Origin: Geobacillus proteiniphilus
GTDB lineage: Bacteria > Bacillota > Bacilli > Bacillales > Anoxybacillaceae
Reading direction: 5' to 3'
Length of the DNA: 64,000 bases
Assembly (NCBI RefSeq): GCF_001908025.1
Contig: NZ_MQMG01000001.1
Location: 1-64,000 of the forward strand
Made by a program: the position numbers and the translations under genes
Shown here: piece after piece, positions 25,684 to 32,780 of the stretch
How positions within the stretch are numbered: the first letter of the stretch is position 1
Layout: each line of letters starts with the position of its first letter
The notes under the pieces: generated by a model
What the model was told of the DNA's origin: nothing
Databases searched by the model: none
Seen by the model: the letters and a program-made list of their open reading frames with translations, nothing else

Positions 25684-25955
25684 TTTACACCCTCTTTCAA
25701 ACTATAATAGAGACGCATGACTGATCGGAAAATCAGCAGCGATCCTAAGATCACAACGGATGCCAACGCTGACGACACGACAAGTTGCCAAGCTGTCGGC
25801 ATATCGCCAAACACGGCGAGATATTTGCCGACATTTAAACCCTGAGCGGTTATTTGCCCAACTGCGCGTAGCTTTTCTATGCCCATATCTAAAAATGTGA
25901 TAGGAGGATTAAAGATTTTATCAATGAAACCATGTATCGAATCTTTAATGTTCAT
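25674..25955 (-). CDS. Membrane protein, 93 residues
   Basis: A 93-residue protein with an amphipathic N-terminal half and one strong span (VVSSALASVVILGSLLIF) followed by a basic segment. It shares its transcript with the gene at 25962-26444. No family is recognised; by position it could be a minor virion protein. Confidence 0.65.
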   Translation of the reverse strand: MNIKDSIHGFIDKIFNPPITFLDMGIEKLRAVGQITAQGLNVGKYLAVFGDMPTAWQLVVSSALASVVILGSLLIFRSVMRLYYSLKEGVKWW

Positions 25956-25961
25956 AGTGAA

Positions 25962-26444
25962 TTACTCCCCTCCTACCCGAATGGACGATAGCAATTTAAT
26001 CGCCGCAACGGCGGTAAACATCCATAGAATGAAAAGCAATATATACGCGATCGGCTCAAGTTTCAATGGCTGCATCGCGGTGAAAATTTTTCCGAGCATG
26101 TCTGAATAGCCATTTCCACTTCCACCGCGCGGAACATATACAAGGCTGGCAAGCGTTTTTGCAAAACCGACGAACAATGAAACAATCATTTTCGCCAGCT
26201 CGAAAAACAGCAAAAACAGCTTTACAGCTAGAACGCCGATTTTATACAAAAAGTACAGCAGCCCGTCAATCAACGCGTAAATGACTTCAAAAAACCCGAC
26301 GATTAAATCAATAAGCCCCTGAAACAGCTTTTTTAACAGCCGCCCTATCCACTTTATGACTGACCATATGACATCAAAGAGCTTCCCAAACGCATCGCCG
26401 AGTATGCCTGCTAATACTAACGGCACAAAAATCATCGTTATCAC
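25962..26444 (-). CDS. Multi-span hydrophobic protein in the pVI position
   Basis: A 160-residue, very hydrophobic protein with about three to five spans, a hydrophilic loop (PRGGSGNGYSDM, about 105-116) and a final span (YILLFILWMFTAVAAI). It follows the adsorption-like protein and precedes the Zot-like ATPase, as gene VI does in Ff phages, whose product is also hydrophobic and caps the virion with pIII. Correspondence is by position and character only. Confidence 0.65.
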   Translation of the reverse strand: MITMIFVPLVLAGILGDAFGKLFDVIWSVIKWIGRLLKKLFQGLIDLIVGFFEVIYALIDGLLYFLYKIGVLAVKLFLLFFELAKMIVSLFVGFAKTLASLVYVPRGGSGNGYSDMLGKIFTAMQPLKLEPIAYILLFILWMFTAVAAIKLLSSIRVGGE

Positions 26445-26451
26445 TTGCTTA

Positions 26452-26601
26452 TCACCTGCGAATCAGACTATATAACAGCCCAATCAGTTTTTCACCGAAC
26501 ATTGCTACTGCGAAAATAAATAGGATGGGCGTAATATATGGCATGTATCGTTGAAACACGATTTCAATGACCTCCTGTACGATATTGACATTCATATTCA
26601 T
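26452..26601 (-). CDS. 49-residue single-span protein
   Basis: ATG at 26601 overlaps the stop of the large adsorption-like gene. The product begins MNMNVNIVQEVIEIV and has one span (ITPILFIFAVAMFG) and a basic end (LIRR). The upstream GGAGGGCG is 12 bases off, so coupling to the previous gene probably drives translation. Resembles the other small coat-type proteins here. Confidence 0.55.
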   Translation of the reverse strand: MNMNVNIVQEVIEIVFQRYMPYITPILFIFAVAMFGEKLIGLLYSLIRR

Positions 26602-28421
26602 GATTTCATACGCCCTCCTTTTACGAAAATCGTTTTTCGCAAAAATGCAATAAATGGCCTCCAAAAAATGAATACAAGCGACACTAAGATCAGCGGAGCC
26701 GCCCAGGAGAGAATGTTAACAACAGTTTTCATGAAATCGTCGAATAATATCGGAAATTCAATTGTCTTGCCTTGAACTGCGGGAACCTGAACAGCCTGCC
26801 CTTCTGTGCCAAATTCTCCGACTGGCACTAATTTGGCGTCATATCCTCCGAAGAAGTCCGTCTTCATATCTTCTTTTGGAATCATAACTTGCTGGGATGC
26901 TGCATCAACGACTGTATATTCCTTTCCACCGATCAGCACTTTCACTGTTCCTTTGATTGGGCTTGTCCATGTGACGACATAGTCGCCGTTTTCGTTTTGC
27001 GTTGTCGCCACGCCAGTTAAGACCGGAACAGGCTCGGACAGTGTTGTCGTTTCAATCGTTACCCCTTGCGACTCATTTCCTTCAATATTGACCGACGTAA
27101 CCTTGTACGAATACGTCGTTTCCGGCGTAACGGTCAAGTCCGTCCAGTACGTCCCATTTGTTTCAAACATCGGCGTATAGCCATCCGATGTCGTCGCGGC
27201 GGAAACAGCTGTCGCGCCAAAAAGCTGATCCCAAAAAGATTTTTGTTCGACCTTTTTGCGATAAATCTTCACATGAGAGAAAAACTCACTGTCTGGATTT
27301 GTCCATGACAGCTTCACGCGATCGTATTTTGCATCCGCGCTTAAATCTGTAACATCTTCAGCAAGTGGAATCTTCGTTTTGACTGTTGTTGTTATACCAT
27401 TTGATTCATTTCCACTTGTGTCAAATGCAGTAACTTTAATGGTATATGTGGTGTTAGGCTCTAAATTAGTGAATGTATAAGATGTTTTTGTCTTATCTAA
27501 AATTGCCTTTAAAACACCATTTAAGTATAGTTTTGTTCCTGCGAAATCAGCCTCAGCAGGATTAGTAAATGTCAAGTCAACCGTTGTATCGGTGGCAGAT
27601 GCTTTTAAGTTCGTAACGTCACCTGGAGGAGTAGTATCTGCCACCGGAGTCACAGAAACGCTTGAAGATCTTGCAGATTCGTTTCCTGACGTATCAACCG
27701 CAGTTACAGCAAAATAATACGTAGTACCATTCATCAACCCAGTAACGGTATACTTGGACGTCGTAATCGGGCTAGCAGTAATCTTTGTAAAGTTCACATT
27801 ATCAGTAGATTGATAAACATTATACCCTCTCAAATCTAGTTCAGTATTTTCATTCCAATCCAAAGAAGCAGAGCCGTCATCACCAGTAACAGTTAAACCA
27901 GTAGGAACAGCAGGCGGAGTCGTATCAGAAGCAACCAACACATCAAATTCATAAATTTGTCCAGGTTTAGAAGTATCAGCATGAACAATTTCTATTCTTT
28001 TAACCCCTGAAATATCTGGAATATCTTTAATGGTAGGGGGAGTACTATTATTGGCATAAGCACCAGTTGCAATTTCAGAACTTGAATAAGATCGTAATAA
28101 ATTACCATAACTATCATAAAACTTAAAAGTAGAACCCGCATTATACCATTTTAGTACAATTTTGTCAATAACATATACGCCACCTAACTCAAAACGAACA
28201 ATAGCAGGAATATTAAATTCGGAGTAAAAACCAGTAGGAGAAGAATAGACATTATCTGTTAACCTTACAGGATAACTAACACTACCACTGACAACAGTAG
28301 GAGTAATACCATTTAATAACCCACCGGTATAAGCATAAACTCCTAAAGGTACTAATAAACTTGAAGCTATAGCCCCAATTGCAAGCAAAGGCAATATTTT
28401 TTTCTTTATCTTTTTAAACAT
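26598..28421 (-). CDS. Secreted fibronectin-type protein with C-terminal anchor, pIII-like
   Basis: A 607-residue protein with a signal peptide (KKIKKKILPLLAIGAIASS, cleavage near residue 30), an N-terminal beta-sandwich region (about 35-165, carbohydrate-binding or discoidin-like), three fibronectin type III repeats (about 168-260, 262-350, 353-460, each with TTPP, YxVTA or YTF motifs), a further beta region, and one span near 570-590 followed by KGGRMKS. The order signal, adhesive domains, C-terminal span is that of filamentous-phage pIII. It lies after the coat gene and terminator, the pIII position. It probably mediates attachment; the host receptor is unknown. Confidence 0.75.
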   Translation of the reverse strand: MFKKIKKKILPLLAIGAIASSLLVPLGVYAYTGGLLNGITPTVVSGSVSYPVRLTDNVYSSPTGFYSEFNIPAIVRFELGGVYVIDKIVLKWYNAGSTFKFYDSYGNLLRSYSSSEIATGAYANNSTPPTIKDIPDISGVKRIEIVHADTSKPGQIYEFDVLVASDTTPPAVPTGLTVTGDDGSASLDWNENTELDLRGYNVYQSTDNVNFTKITASPITTSKYTVTGLMNGTTYYFAVTAVDTSGNESARSSSVSVTPVADTTPPGDVTNLKASATDTTVDLTFTNPAEADFAGTKLYLNGVLKAILDKTKTSYTFTNLEPNTTYTIKVTAFDTSGNESNGITTTVKTKIPLAEDVTDLSADAKYDRVKLSWTNPDSEFFSHVKIYRKKVEQKSFWDQLFGATAVSAATTSDGYTPMFETNGTYWTDLTVTPETTYSYKVTSVNIEGNESQGVTIETTTLSEPVPVLTGVATTQNENGDYVVTWTSPIKGTVKVLIGGKEYTVVDAASQQVMIPKEDMKTDFFGGYDAKLVPVGEFGTEGQAVQVPAVQGKTIEFPILFDDFMKTVVNILSWAAPLILVSLVFIFWRPFIAFLRKTIFVKGGRMKS

Positions 28422-28452
28422 ACATTTTCACATCCTTTTCTAAACACTCATC

Positions 28453-29526
28453 CTATGGTCCCCCACTCCCATCCGGATCATCAGGGTGTTTTTTGTAGTA
28501 TTTTGATCCTTGTATGCCGTCGTCTTGGCTTGGTATTGGCGCGTTGCCGCCGTTGTCACCGGGGCTTGGCGGTGTGTCGCTGTTTTGGCTTGGTATCGGC
28601 GCGTTGCCGGTGTCCGGTGTCCCGCTTTGGTCTTTTGGGATCGGCATTGGCTGGTCATCCGGCTGTTGCGGGTGTCCCGCGTCCCATCCTCCTGCGTCGG
28701 TGTTTCCCGGCTCAGGCATTTTTTCCGGCAATGACGGCAATGTGTCGAGTGGATTCACGATGTCAAAGCCGCCTGAGTCATCGTTTCGGAATGGAATCTC
28801 CGGCGCTTCGCTTTCAATTCTCCCCTTTGTAAATCCCGACGTATCAAGCCCCGAATCAGGCATGCTTGGCACTTTATTCTCAATGCCGTGTGTGTCCACC
28901 CCCGGGAGATCTGGCGGCTCTGCCGGCGGTGACGGCGCTGTTCCCAACATCACTTCAAGGTCGGCTACAAGTTTCGGCACAATCGTATCGCGAAAAATGG
29001 CCGCGACTTGGTTCCAGTTCGGCGCAGGAGGAATGGCATCTCTAATTTCATTGAGCTTCCCCATATACTGACTCCATCCAGGACAATTGAATAGGTCGCA
29101 ACCAATACAGCTGTTTCCAGCCGAATCAGCCCCCATAAAAACTACATGCCTTGATAAATCATTATCAGACCATGCCTCTAACGCATGAAATTCTCCTACT
29201 GATGCCCGAATCCTAAAACCTTTTGCTCCTGGAGGAAAGTTATAATCAGAAAATCCAGCCAAGGCTGATGATCCCAATAAATTCCCCGACGCATCAAACC
29301 ATTGCAGTGCACCTTGTCCGGATCCTTGAATTTTTACCCTTGTCCAGTTGTCGTCATGATATATACTGTCTGCCCAAAGGATTGCATCGCCGCTTTGGGA
29401 TCCAAAATATCCATAGATACATTCGCCGTTTGAACATACTGCATCAGCTGCATACGATCGATCGGGCAAGATCATCACATATGCAACCGCTATGGCTAAA
29501 ATCATCAATGTCATTTTTTTAACCAT
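28453..29526 (-). CDS. Secreted Pro/Asp-rich protein
   Basis: A 357-residue protein with a signal peptide (MVKKMTLMILAIAVAYVMIL, cleavage near DRSYA), a beta-rich N-terminal domain with six cysteines before about residue 155 (CSNGEC, later CIGCDLFNC), a short helical stretch, and a low-complexity C-terminal third rich in Pro, Asp, Gly and Ser. The tail repeats GNAPIPSQ twice. There is no membrane anchor. It sits between the coat terminator and the pIII-like gene, so it may be a second tip or secreted attachment protein. No family recognised. Confidence 0.7.
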   Translation of the reverse strand: MVKKMTLMILAIAVAYVMILPDRSYAADAVCSNGECIYGYFGSQSGDAILWADSIYHDDNWTRVKIQGSGQGALQWFDASGNLLGSSALAGFSDYNFPPGAKGFRIRASVGEFHALEAWSDNDLSRHVVFMGADSAGNSCIGCDLFNCPGWSQYMGKLNEIRDAIPPAPNWNQVAAIFRDTIVPKLVADLEVMLGTAPSPPAEPPDLPGVDTHGIENKVPSMPDSGLDTSGFTKGRIESEAPEIPFRNDDSGGFDIVNPLDTLPSLPEKMPEPGNTDAGGWDAGHPQQPDDQPMPIPKDQSGTPDTGNAPIPSQNSDTPPSPGDNGGNAPIPSQDDGIQGSKYYKKHPDDPDGSGGP

Positions 29527-29552
29527 ATAATATATCCCACGCCCCCTATGTT

Positions 29553-29584
29553 AAAAAAGGGGGACAGTGACATCCCCCTTTTTT
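29553..29584. terminator. Strong bidirectional terminator after the coat gene
   Basis: AAAAAAGGGGGA pairs perfectly with TCCCCCTTTTTT around CAGTGACA, 6 bp after the stop of the 63-residue coat-like gene. Ff phages have their main terminator at the same place, after gene VIII. Confidence 0.9.
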
Positions 29585-29590
29585 GGCTCA

Positions 29591-29782
29591 TTACTTAGCC
29601 GTGGCGCGTCCAAAAATAGACTTGATAAAAGAAATGATTTTCGGTGCGAACCCAAGCGCCAAGGCAAGCAACACAAACGGACCCACCCAAGAAATGAGGC
29701 TGTTGACACTGCCGATTAAATCTGAAACCGAAAACGGCAACGTCAGCCCAGAAAGATCAATAGCGGCACCTAAAGCAGGCAT
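29591..29782 (-). CDS. Candidate major coat protein (pVIII-like)
   Basis: A 63-residue protein with the three-part design of filamentous-phage major coat proteins: an amphipathic, weakly acidic N-terminal half (ALGAAIDLSGLTLPF...), a hydrophobic span (VGPFVLLALALGFAP) and a basic C-terminus (KSIFGRATAK) that would face DNA. No signal peptide is obvious. It has the best ribosome binding site of the block (AAGGAGGAATCATTC) and is followed by a strong terminator and preceded by a hairpin, as expected of a highly expressed gene. The call is by composition and position. Confidence 0.65.
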   Translation of the reverse strand: MPALGAAIDLSGLTLPFSVSDLIGSVNSLISWVGPFVLLALALGFAPKIISFIKSIFGRATAK

Positions 29783-29813
29783 GAATGATTCCTCCTTGAT
29801 TTAATAAGATTTA

Positions 29814-29837
29814 TTTCACTAGCAATGCTAGTTGAAA
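29814..29837 (-). other. Hairpin upstream of the coat-like gene
   Basis: TTTCAACTAGC pairs with GCTAGTGAAA (one bulge) between the stop at 29839 and the coat ribosome binding site. It may be a weak terminator or an mRNA processing/stability signal. Confidence 0.5.
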
Positions 29838-29838
29838 C

Positions 29839-30051
29839 CTAATACCGTCGTATTTCATAATCATCAGTATCCTGTCTGTTGATCTCGTTTTCATTGGCAA
29901 AACTTTTTTTAATGACCGGGATCAACAGCGATATAGCACCGGCCGCTGCCATGATCATAATGGCAGGTGCCGCATAAAACAAAATCCATTTGACGTAATA
30001 CCAAAACTCATCCAACCTCGCTGGCGTAAAAAACGTCTGAAACTGTGGCAT
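29839..30051 (-). CDS. 70-residue single-span protein
   Basis: A small protein with aromatic N-terminal helix (MPQFQTFFTPARLDEFWYY), one Ala-rich span (FYAAPAIMIMAAAGAISLLI) and a charged C-terminal tail ending YEIRRY. It belongs to the run of small coat-type genes (30688 to 29591). Could be a minor coat or an alternative major coat subunit. Confidence 0.65.
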   Translation of the reverse strand: MPQFQTFFTPARLDEFWYYVKWILFYAAPAIMIMAAAGAISLLIPVIKKSFANENEINRQDTDDYEIRRY

Positions 30052-30055
30052 CTTA

Positions 30056-30214
30056 TCACGACCTCGATCTGATCGCCACGATCACGCCATGCAACAGCAT
30101 CCCGACGGCGACAATGGCGACGACAAGCATGACGAAGGGAGCAACGGTTTTCAATAAAAAACCAAATACGCCCCAAAAAAAGGCCCAGTCAAAAACATTC
30201 CCAATACTCGACAC
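30056..30214 (-). CDS. 52-residue single-span protein
   Basis: A GTG start at 30214 follows AAGGAGGGAGTAAC, a strong site. The product has an aromatic N-terminal part (NVFDWAFFWGVFGF) and a Val-rich span (VMLVVAIVAVGMLL) with the basic end RSRS. It ends 4 bp before the next gene. Coat-type peptide. Confidence 0.65.
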   Translation of the reverse strand: MSSIGNVFDWAFFWGVFGFLLKTVAPFVMLVVAIVAVGMLLHGVIVAIRSRS

Positions 30215-30226
30215 GTTACTCCCTCC

Positions 30227-30367
30227 TTACCTCGCCGATTTGTAAACCGCCATCGTAATAAAACATAGCGTCAAGAAAATGGCCCATGCTCCGAGCGCGG
30301 TTAAAATGTCGCCATTTCCAAATACAACTTTAAAAGTGTATGCGACTAGCGTTCCCGTCTCTACCAT
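30227..30367 (-). CDS. 46-residue single-span protein
   Basis: ATG at 30367 overlaps the preceding stop (ATGGTAG) with AAGGGG upstream. Sequence starts MVETGTLVAYTFKVVFGN and has a span (ALGAWAIFLTLCFITMAV) with a basic end (YKSAR). The negative-span-positive layout again fits a filamentous coat peptide such as pVII or pIX. Confidence 0.65.
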   Translation of the reverse strand: MVETGTLVAYTFKVVFGNGDILTALGAWAIFLTLCFITMAVYKSAR

Positions 30368-30498
30368 CGTTGCTTGACCCCTTTCATCGTTTCGATCAGA
30401 AACATCGTGATGGGGAAAGCAGCGATGCACGAAGCCATTATTACGAGGTAGGTTGCCAGTATGTCTTTTGGCGTTGCTAAAAATATAAGCGTATACAT
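30361..30498 (-). CDS. 45-residue membrane peptide
   Basis: ATG at 30498 with GAGGAGGTAGGCAA upstream. The product is hydrophobic across much of its length (MYTLIFLATPKDILATYLVI...) with a basic end (KGVKQRW). Translationally coupled to the next gene. pVII/pIX-like by size and place. Confidence 0.6.
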   Translation of the reverse strand: MYTLIFLATPKDILATYLVIMASCIAAFPITMFLIETMKGVKQRW

Positions 30499-30502
30499 TT
30501 GC

Positions 30503-30688
30503 CTACCTCCTCATAAATCGTTCAAAGACCATGAAGATCAGCATAGCTGTCAATATAACGGAAATGATAATATCGCCCAGAGTGATCTCATGAATGACCA
30601 CAATGTTTCCTTCTTTCGTTTCGATCACCGTATGTTCGCGCATTTCAACGTATTCGATGTTCGATGTCATTTGATTTTGGTCATTCAC
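30503..30688 (-). CDS. 61-residue C-terminally anchored peptide, first of the coat block
   Basis: The likely start is GTG at 30688 with GGGGG eight bases upstream; an ATG 6 codons later is possible. The soluble half is acidic (YVEMREHTVIETKEGN) and the span is IIISVILTAMLIFMVF with the end ERFMRR. It opens the coat-gene run about 80 bp after a terminator. Confidence 0.6.
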   Translation of the reverse strand: MNDQNQMTSNIEYVEMREHTVIETKEGNIVVIHEITLGDIIISVILTAMLIFMVFERFMRR

Positions 30689-30765
30689 GACCACCACCCC
30701 CACACTTCAAATGTACAAGCTATTTTTCCGCTTTCATATCACCAAAAAATTTTGGTCATATAGAA

Positions 30766-30803
30766 AAAAATCGGACGAAAAGAAAATCTTTCGCCCGATT
30801 AAA
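30766..30803 (-). terminator. Terminator ending the replication block
   Basis: AATCGGGCGAAA pairs with TTTTCGTCCGATT, followed by TTTTTT. It separates the replication genes from the coat genes. The rest of 30704-30898 is AT-rich, includes a TTTGGT/ACCAAA inverted pair, and must hold the coat promoter, which I could not define. Confidence 0.85.
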
Positions 30804-30898
30804 TCAATCTGACCAAATCAAATACTTATGGTTATAGGGGTTACAATCAACAATACAAAAATAGCGCGGCGTGGATTTTTATATATATTATTATATCT

Positions 30899-31198
30899 TT
30901 AAAATACTGCACGTTTTTGAGTCATTACTGCGAATCTTCTTCCCGTTTTTGTGATACCTGTTTCAAGCGTTTGAATCCATTCTTCAAGTTCTTTCATGCC
31001 GCAGCCAAGGTCAAGAAGTTCTTGGGGAAACTCTGTGAATCTTCTTTTCCATCGCTTCATGCGAAGAAGCGCTTTTCTTGCTTCACCAAACGAATATACG
31101 CGACGTTCCTTTCTCGTTGAATATTCTTGATTTCCTACGTACATGCAAAGGTAAATATACTGTTTACCGTTCGATTTTACTTGAGAGAGATAAGCCAT
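30899..31198 (-). CDS. Basic hypothetical protein, last gene of the replication block
   Basis: A 99-residue strongly basic protein (MAYLSQVKSNGKQYIYLCMY..., with KERRV and RMKRWKRRF). The N-terminal part could form a small beta sheet like the arm domains of DNA-binding proteins. Such a protein in a filamentous-phage-like element might bind single-stranded DNA (pV role), but nothing in the sequence proves it. Preceded by ATGGAGGGAATCAA. Confidence 0.65.
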   Translation of the reverse strand: MAYLSQVKSNGKQYIYLCMYVGNQEYSTRKERRVYSFGEARKALLRMKRWKRRFTEFPQELLDLGCGMKELEEWIQTLETGITKTGRRFAVMTQKRAVF

Positions 31199-31290
31199 TT
31201 GATTCCCTCCATATTTTCCAGTGTTATTTCATTATCGAGATGCGAAAGCAAAACAATAATGAATGTAATTATTAGCGCCAGCCATTTCAT
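31177..31290 (-). CDS. 37-residue membrane micro-protein
   Basis: A short frame MKWLALIITFIIVLLSH... with an N-terminal span and a charged tail, overlapping the start of the next gene by 22 bp. AAGGATGATG precedes it. Too short for the usual ORF cut-off; real translation is plausible but unproven. Confidence 0.4.
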   Translation of the reverse strand: MKWLALIITFIIVLLSHLDNEITLENMEGIKWLISLK

Positions 31291-31327
31291 TTTTTCATCA
31301 TCCTTTTTAATCATTTCATCATCCCTT

Positions 31328-31423
31328 TTAACTAGTTAAATAATAAAGAAAGCCACCCATTATGATCGCGAATATCGCTGACAGCAAGAACGATTCTAGA
31401 AAGTCTTTTACATTCTCTTTCAT
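31328..31423 (-). CDS. 31-residue membrane micro-protein
   Basis: Starts MKENVKDFLESFLLSAIF and is mostly one span (AIFAIIMGGFLYYL). GGGAG lies nine bases before the ATG at 31423. Similar in size to Ff pVII and pIX (33 and 32 residues), although it lies in the replication block. Confidence 0.45.
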   Translation of the reverse strand: MKENVKDFLESFLLSAIFAIIMGGFLYYLTS

Positions 31424-31464
31424 TTGTCCCATCTCCCAAAAAACAGAATTGCTATTGTGTTTCA

Positions 31465-31812
31465 TCAAAACGGAAGATCATCCTCATCATATGGCCATTT
31501 GCAGCTGGCTCCCCAGTTGGCTGGATCCGCAGCATATCTTTTTGCTTCGATTCGAAAAACTTCTTCCTTTATTTCGCGAAAAAGACGTTTAATTCTTGGC
31601 TGCATGTATTCTTCGTCTTCTATATTCAGCAAATATTCAACATACTCGCCAAGATTCAAAATATCTTCATCATCTACATTTGCGCCAAGCATTGTGTGCG
31701 AAAACTCAAAATTCGCTGATCCACAAAGAGGACAAGAAATAGGCTGCTTGTCCTCTTCAACAGTAAAACCTTCTCCACAAACACTGCATGTGTACACATC
31801 CAATCTAATCAT
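31465..31812 (-). CDS. Zinc-ribbon protein
   Basis: A 115-residue protein with an N-terminal zinc ribbon (CSVCGEG, then CPLCGSA) followed by an acidic helical domain. The start at 31812 has GAGGAGGGG upstream and overlaps the preceding stop as ATGA. Probably a nucleic-acid-binding or adaptor protein; exact role unknown. Confidence 0.7.
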   Translation of the reverse strand: MIRLDVYTCSVCGEGFTVEEDKQPISCPLCGSANFEFSHTMLGANVDDEDILNLGEYVEYLLNIEDEEYMQPRIKRLFREIKEEVFRIEAKRYAADPANWGASCKWPYDEDDLPF

Positions 31813-31931
31813 GCTTGCCCCTCCTCTTCTTCGTGTAAAGCATACAAACCGCAATGGCACTTCAATTTCGGAATGACCGTGATGCTCCAGACTTCAAAAC
31901 CACAGATTTTGCAAAAGAAACGGTATATCAT
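31809..31931 (-). CDS. 40-residue cysteine-rich micro-protein
   Basis: A short frame with CKIC and CHC pairs (residues about 7-10 and 25-27), so a mini zinc finger. Both ends overlap neighbours as ATGA, which argues that it is translated by coupling. Too short for standard ORF lists. Confidence 0.55.
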   Translation of the reverse strand: MIYRFFCKICGFEVWSITVIPKLKCHCGLYALHEEEEGQA

Positions 31932-32119
31932 GCATGCACCTTCTTTTTTCTTGATTCTTTCATGCATCGATACTCATGATTTAGTTCAGAGACGGTCAAC
32001 TCCGACAATTGCCGCCCATCTTCCATTTTCGTGTGTCCCATCGCAATAAGCTGCTCGATCCGTTTATCCTTTACTCGCTCGATCGCTTCGCGTAAATATG
32101 ATTTAAATGGCTTTGACAT
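31928..32119 (-). CDS. Small protein resembling Fur-regulated basic proteins
   Basis: The 63-residue product has the pattern RIEQLIAMGHTK...GRQLSELTVSELNHEY, like the FbpA-type Fur-regulated basic protein domain seen in Bacillus and its phages. The start at 32119 overlaps the previous gene by 17 bp; the longer frame upstream is shadow of that gene. Role unknown. Confidence 0.6.
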   Translation of the reverse strand: MSKPFKSYLREAIERVKDKRIEQLIAMGHTKMEDGRQLSELTVSELNHEYRCMKESRKKKVHA

Positions 32120-32537
32120 TCGAATCGCCCCACTTTCGTTGCCGTTGCAGCCAATCGATAAATCCAACTGCTTCCTGAAATGCTTGGTCAAACGGTACGC
32201 GTTCAGCCAGCACTTTGATTTTGTATGGTTTTCGTTCCTCCGGCATATAGTTAGCACGCCATACGTGGGCCAGCTCCCCTTCCCGTTCAATAAAGAGATA
32301 TGCACCAGCGCCATAGCGAAACTCGTAAAACTCGCCGTAGCAATACACTAAAAAACCTTTGGCCCGCGCTTGTTCGTTTTCTTCCAATCGCTTTATAAGT
32401 TGCTGTTTATGCTGCTTGATTTGCTTTTTTAAATCCAATGGCAATGTGCCTTCTTCATAGATCAAGCTAATTTTTTTGTTTTTTATTTTTATTTGAATAT
32501 TTAGATTTTCTATTTGATAAAAAAGGTTATATAACAT
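32103..32537 (-). CDS. Replication-block protein with TubC-like N-terminus
   Basis: A 144-residue protein. Its first 50 residues (IQIKIKNKKISLIYEEGTLP, then LKKQIKQHKQQLIKRL) look like the small TubC/docking-type fold often found N-terminal in phage replication proteins. The rest is beta-rich with Trp and Tyr. AAAGGAGGTTTT is the ribosome binding site. It follows the primase gene and the hairpin/iteron region. Confidence 0.6.
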   Translation of the reverse strand: MLYNLFYQIENLNIQIKIKNKKISLIYEEGTLPLDLKKQIKQHKQQLIKRLEENEQARAKGFLVYCYGEFYEFRYGAGAYLFIEREGELAHVWRANYMPEERKPYKIKVLAERVPFDQAFQEAVGFIDWLQRQRKWGDSNVKAI

Positions 32538-32554
32538 ATAAAACCTCCTTTATA

Positions 32555-32780
32555 AGTTACCTAGTTACTTAAAGTTACTTAAAATAGGGTATTTTCCTAT
32601 ATATAGCCCTATAGGAGAAATACCTAGAAATGAGTAACTCATGGTAACTAGGTAACTATATTTCTTCCTCAACCAAGTTACTAGTTACCTTAAGTGACTT
32701 ATTTTCCGGTATTTCCGTAAATTTTTCGCCTATAGGCGATTTACCGGAATTCAGGTAACTAGAGGTAACTTTGTAACTTT
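32555..32780. repeat. Twin iteron and hairpin modules, candidate replication origin
   Basis: At least a dozen AGTTAC[CT] or inverse GGTAACT units are packed into 225 bp. Module A (32555-32657) has AGTTACCTAGTTAC at the left and GGTAACTAGGTAACT at the right as inverted arms, around CCTATATATAGCCCTATAGG. Module B (about 32675-32780) has AAGTTACTAGTTACCT and AGGTAACTAGAGGTAACT around a hairpin of TTCCGTAAA/TTTACCGGAA and TCGCCTATAGGCGA. Module B lies in the last codons of the primase gene. The pattern fits an iteron origin for the adjoining primase-helicase. Confidence 0.65.
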
